Shown here: in pieces, positions 10,445-12,207 of the stretch | How the letters are laid out: the number at the start of each line of letters is the position of its first letter | Position numbering within the stretch: position 1 is the first letter of the stretch | Assembly (NCBI GenBank): GCA_014380965.1 | Contig: JACMIV010000018.1 | Coordinates: 1-12,207, forward strand | Source of the DNA: Rhizobiaceae bacterium | Lineage (GTDB): Bacteria; Pseudomonadota; Alphaproteobacteria; Rhizobiales; Rhizobiaceae | Reading direction: 5' to 3' | DNA length: 12,207 nt | Program-made: the position numbers and the translations under genes | Notes under the pieces: model-generated | What the model was told of the DNA's origin: nothing | Database searches by the model: none | The model's input: the letters and a program-made list of their open reading frames with translations, nothing else

Positions 10445-12126
10445 GGTCTGTTCCTCATGTCGCGGATTGCATGGACGAGGCCGGCGGTCGAAGCGTCCCG
10501 CCCCGTGGTATCGGCTTCGCCGGTGATGACGGGCAGGAGATCGGTAGCAAGTTCCTTGCCGAGTTCGACACCCCACTGGTCGAAAGCGTTGATCCCGAAA
10601 AGCTGCGCCTCGACGAAGACGCGGTGCTCGTAGAGCGCGATGAGGCGCCCCAGCGAAAACGGGTCGAGGCGGGCATGTAGGATCGTGATCGATGGACGAT
10701 CGCCGGGAAAGGTCCGGTGCGGGGCGAGGCGCTCCGCCTCGTCGGCATCGACGCCCTTGTCGATCAATTGGCGCTCGGCCTCCTCGAAGCTGCGCCCACG
10801 CAGGAGAGCCTCGCTCTGGGCGATGCAGTTGGCAATCAGCAGATCGTGATGGTGCGACAGTTCCGGCTCGTGCCCGTTGGCCGCGACGATGAACTCGGCC
10901 GGAATGGCGTCGAAGCCCTGATGGAGGAGCTGGTAGAACGCGTGCTGACCGTTCGTCCCCGGCTCCCCCCAGACAAGCGGCCCGGTCGGCGTCGGCACGG
11001 GGAGTCCGTCGAGCCCGACCTGCTTGCCGTTCGATTCCATGTCGAGCTGCTGGAGATAGGCGGGAAAGCGCAGCAGACGCTGGTCGTAGGGCAGGATCGC
11101 CCGCGACGGATAGCCTTGCGCGACGCGGTGCCACCAGCCGGCAAGGCCGAGGAGGACGGGGAGGTTGCGCTCCATCGGCGTGGCTTGGAAGTGGCGGTCC
11201 ATGGCGCGGGCGCCGGCGAGGAACTCGCGAAAGCGCGCCTCGCCGATCGCCATCATCAGCGGCAGGCCGATCGCGGACCAGATAGAGTAGCGCCCGCCGA
11301 CCCAGTCCCAGAAGCCGAAGACCCGAGTGGGATCGATGCCGAACGCCGCCACCTTGTCGAGCGCCGTCGACACCGCGCAGAAATGCGCGCCCACCGCCTC
11401 GTCCCCGAGCGCGTCGGCGATGAAGGCGCGGGCGGTGCCCGCATTCGTCATGGTCTCGATGGTCGTGAAGGTCTTCGAGGCGACGATGAAGAGCGTCGTC
11501 TCCGGATCGAGGGCCTTCAACGTGTCCGCGATATGGGCGGCGTCGACATTCGAGACGAAATGCGTGCGGGGGCCGTCGTGGAAGGGTGCAAGGGCAAGCG
11601 TCGCCATGACCGGCCCGAGATCCGACCCGCCGATGCCGATGTTCACGATGTCGGTGAAACGTTTCTCCGTAAAGCCGCCCGTGGCACCCGAGCGCACCGC
11701 TTCGCAGAAGGCGCCCATCGCCGCAAGAACCGCCTCCACCGCCGCGCCGACCAACTGCCCGTCCGCTGCGAACTCGTCCTCGGGACGGCCGCGCAGCGCC
11801 ACGTGCAGAACCGAGCGCTTCTCCGTCGCGTTGATCGGCGCTCCCGCGAACATGGCGTCGCGCCTGCCCTCGAGATCCCGCTCCCTGGCGAAGGCAAGGA
11901 GGGCGGCGAGGTCGTCCGCGCCGAGCGCGCATTTCGAGAGGTCGAGAAGGAGATCGTCGAGCGCGTAGGAGAGCGTCTGGAAACGGTCCGCGTCCGCCCC
12001 GAACCTGTCGCGAATCCCAAGGGCCATCGCCGCCTCGCCGCGGAGGCGAAGCGTTTGTGTCGCGAGAGCGATGGCCGACTGGGCCTGCCTCGAGCCGGGT
12101 GGGGGAGAGGCAATGATGGAGGTCAC
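10441..12126 (-). CDS. pgi: Glucose-6-phosphate isomerase
   Basis: Pgi interconverts glucose-6-phosphate and fructose-6-phosphate in the cytoplasm. Numbered from the GTG at 12126, the protein has 561 residues (about 541-550 usual). It shows [17 protein letters not shown] (sugar-phosphate loop), both family signatures ([14 protein letters not shown] and [15 protein letters not shown]), and catalytic Glu364 (DMESNGK), His395 ([10 protein letters not shown]) and Lys524 (WGVELGK). Start choice: GTG 12126 has ACGGA upstream, gives a length nearer the family, and its initiation region matches that of glgC. An in-frame ATG at 12183 would add 19 residues (580 in all) but has no ribosome site. The next ATG, 12027, would remove the conserved N-terminal helix. 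It heads the visible cluster and is coupled to glgP, so Pgi is tied to glycogen turnover. The assignment is certain; the start is not. Confidence 0.95.
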   Translation of the reverse strand: MTSIIASPPPGSRQAQSAIALATQTLRLRGEAAMALGIRDRFGADADRFQTLSYALDDLLLDLSKCALGADDLAALLAFARERDLEGRRDAMFAGAPINATEKRSVLHVALRGRPEDEFAADGQLVGAAVEAVLAAMGAFCEAVRSGATGGFTEKRFTDIVNIGIGGSDLGPVMATLALAPFHDGPRTHFVSNVDAAHIADTLKALDPETTLFIVASKTFTTIETMTNAGTARAFIADALGDEAVGAHFCAVSTALDKVAAFGIDPTRVFGFWDWVGGRYSIWSAIGLPLMMAIGEARFREFLAGARAMDRHFQATPMERNLPVLLGLAGWWHRVAQGYPSRAILPYDQRLLRFPAYLQQLDMESNGKQVGLDGLPVPTPTGPLVWGEPGTNGQHAFYQLLHQGFDAIPAEFIVAANGHEPELSHHHDLLIANCIAQSEALLRGRSFEEAERQLIDKGVDADEAERLAPHRTFPGDRPSITILHARLDPFSLGRLIALYEHRVFVEAQLFGINAFDQWGVELGKELATDLLPVITGEADTTGRDASTAGLVHAIRDMRNRP

Positions 12127-12207
12127 GTCGTCATCCGTCTCAAAAGACCGCGTTCGACCGGGCGAGTCGGCGTCGGCCAGCATCGTCGCACATCAGGATA
12201 AAGGCAT
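12127..12207 (-). promoter_or_regulatory. Region upstream of pgi, possible leader
   Basis: If pgi starts at GTG 12126, these 81 bases are its leader or promoter region. TTTATCCT (minus strand, about 12196-12203) is the only AT-rich, -10-like patch. Any -35 would lie beyond the window edge. The open frame from ATG 12183 through this stretch is the alternative N-terminal extension of Pgi. No upstream gene is visible. Confidence 0.25.

Noticed and set aside
7919..11932. A 1337-residue reading of glgP that begins inside pgi
   Set aside because: The extra 496 residues are the wrong frame of pgi (Arg-rich, no motif). The ATG at 10444 has a ribosome site and the ATGA overlap, and it gives normal family length.

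Overview
This window is high-GC DNA (roughly 60-65% by eye) with every credible gene on the minus strand. Read in the direction of transcription (right to left), the order is pgi - glgP - [295-bp gap] - glgC - glgA - pgm - glgX - mutL, with mutL cut by the left edge. GlgC and GlgA closely match what I remember of Agrobacterium/Rhizobium proteins, and the cluster resembles the rhizobial glgP-glgB-glgC-glgA-pgm(-glgX) operon. I infer an alphaproteobacterium, most likely Hyphomicrobiales. I cannot name the genus.

Right part (7919-12207): pgi (phosphoglucose isomerase) and glgP (glycogen phosphorylase) overlap by ATGA. Middle (7624-7918): a noncoding stretch with two hairpins, at the place where the branching enzyme gene glgB lies in the classical rhizobial operon. 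No glgB or recognisable remnant is visible. Left-centre (1184-7623): glgC, glgA and pgm are chained by two more ATGA overlaps, then glgX follows after 31 bp. Far left: after a 117-bp gap with a perfect 9-bp inverted repeat comes the N-terminal ATPase part of mutL, a DNA mismatch repair gene with no known metabolic link to the rest.

Together the metabolic genes form a nearly complete glycogen cycle. Pgi interconverts fructose-6-P and glucose-6-P. Pgm interconverts glucose-6-P and glucose-1-P. GlgC makes ADP-glucose and GlgA polymerises it. GlgP releases glucose-1-P and GlgX removes the trimmed branches. Only the branching step is missing locally. The points worth a second look are the missing glgB, pgi heading and coupled to the glycogen operon, the hairpins that divide the operon into a pgi-glgP block and a glgC-glgA-pgm block, and the near-identical initiation regions of pgi and glgC. 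I found no mobile element, CRISPR array, tRNA, rRNA or clearly undescribed system. The very long plus-strand open frames are codon-bias shadows.
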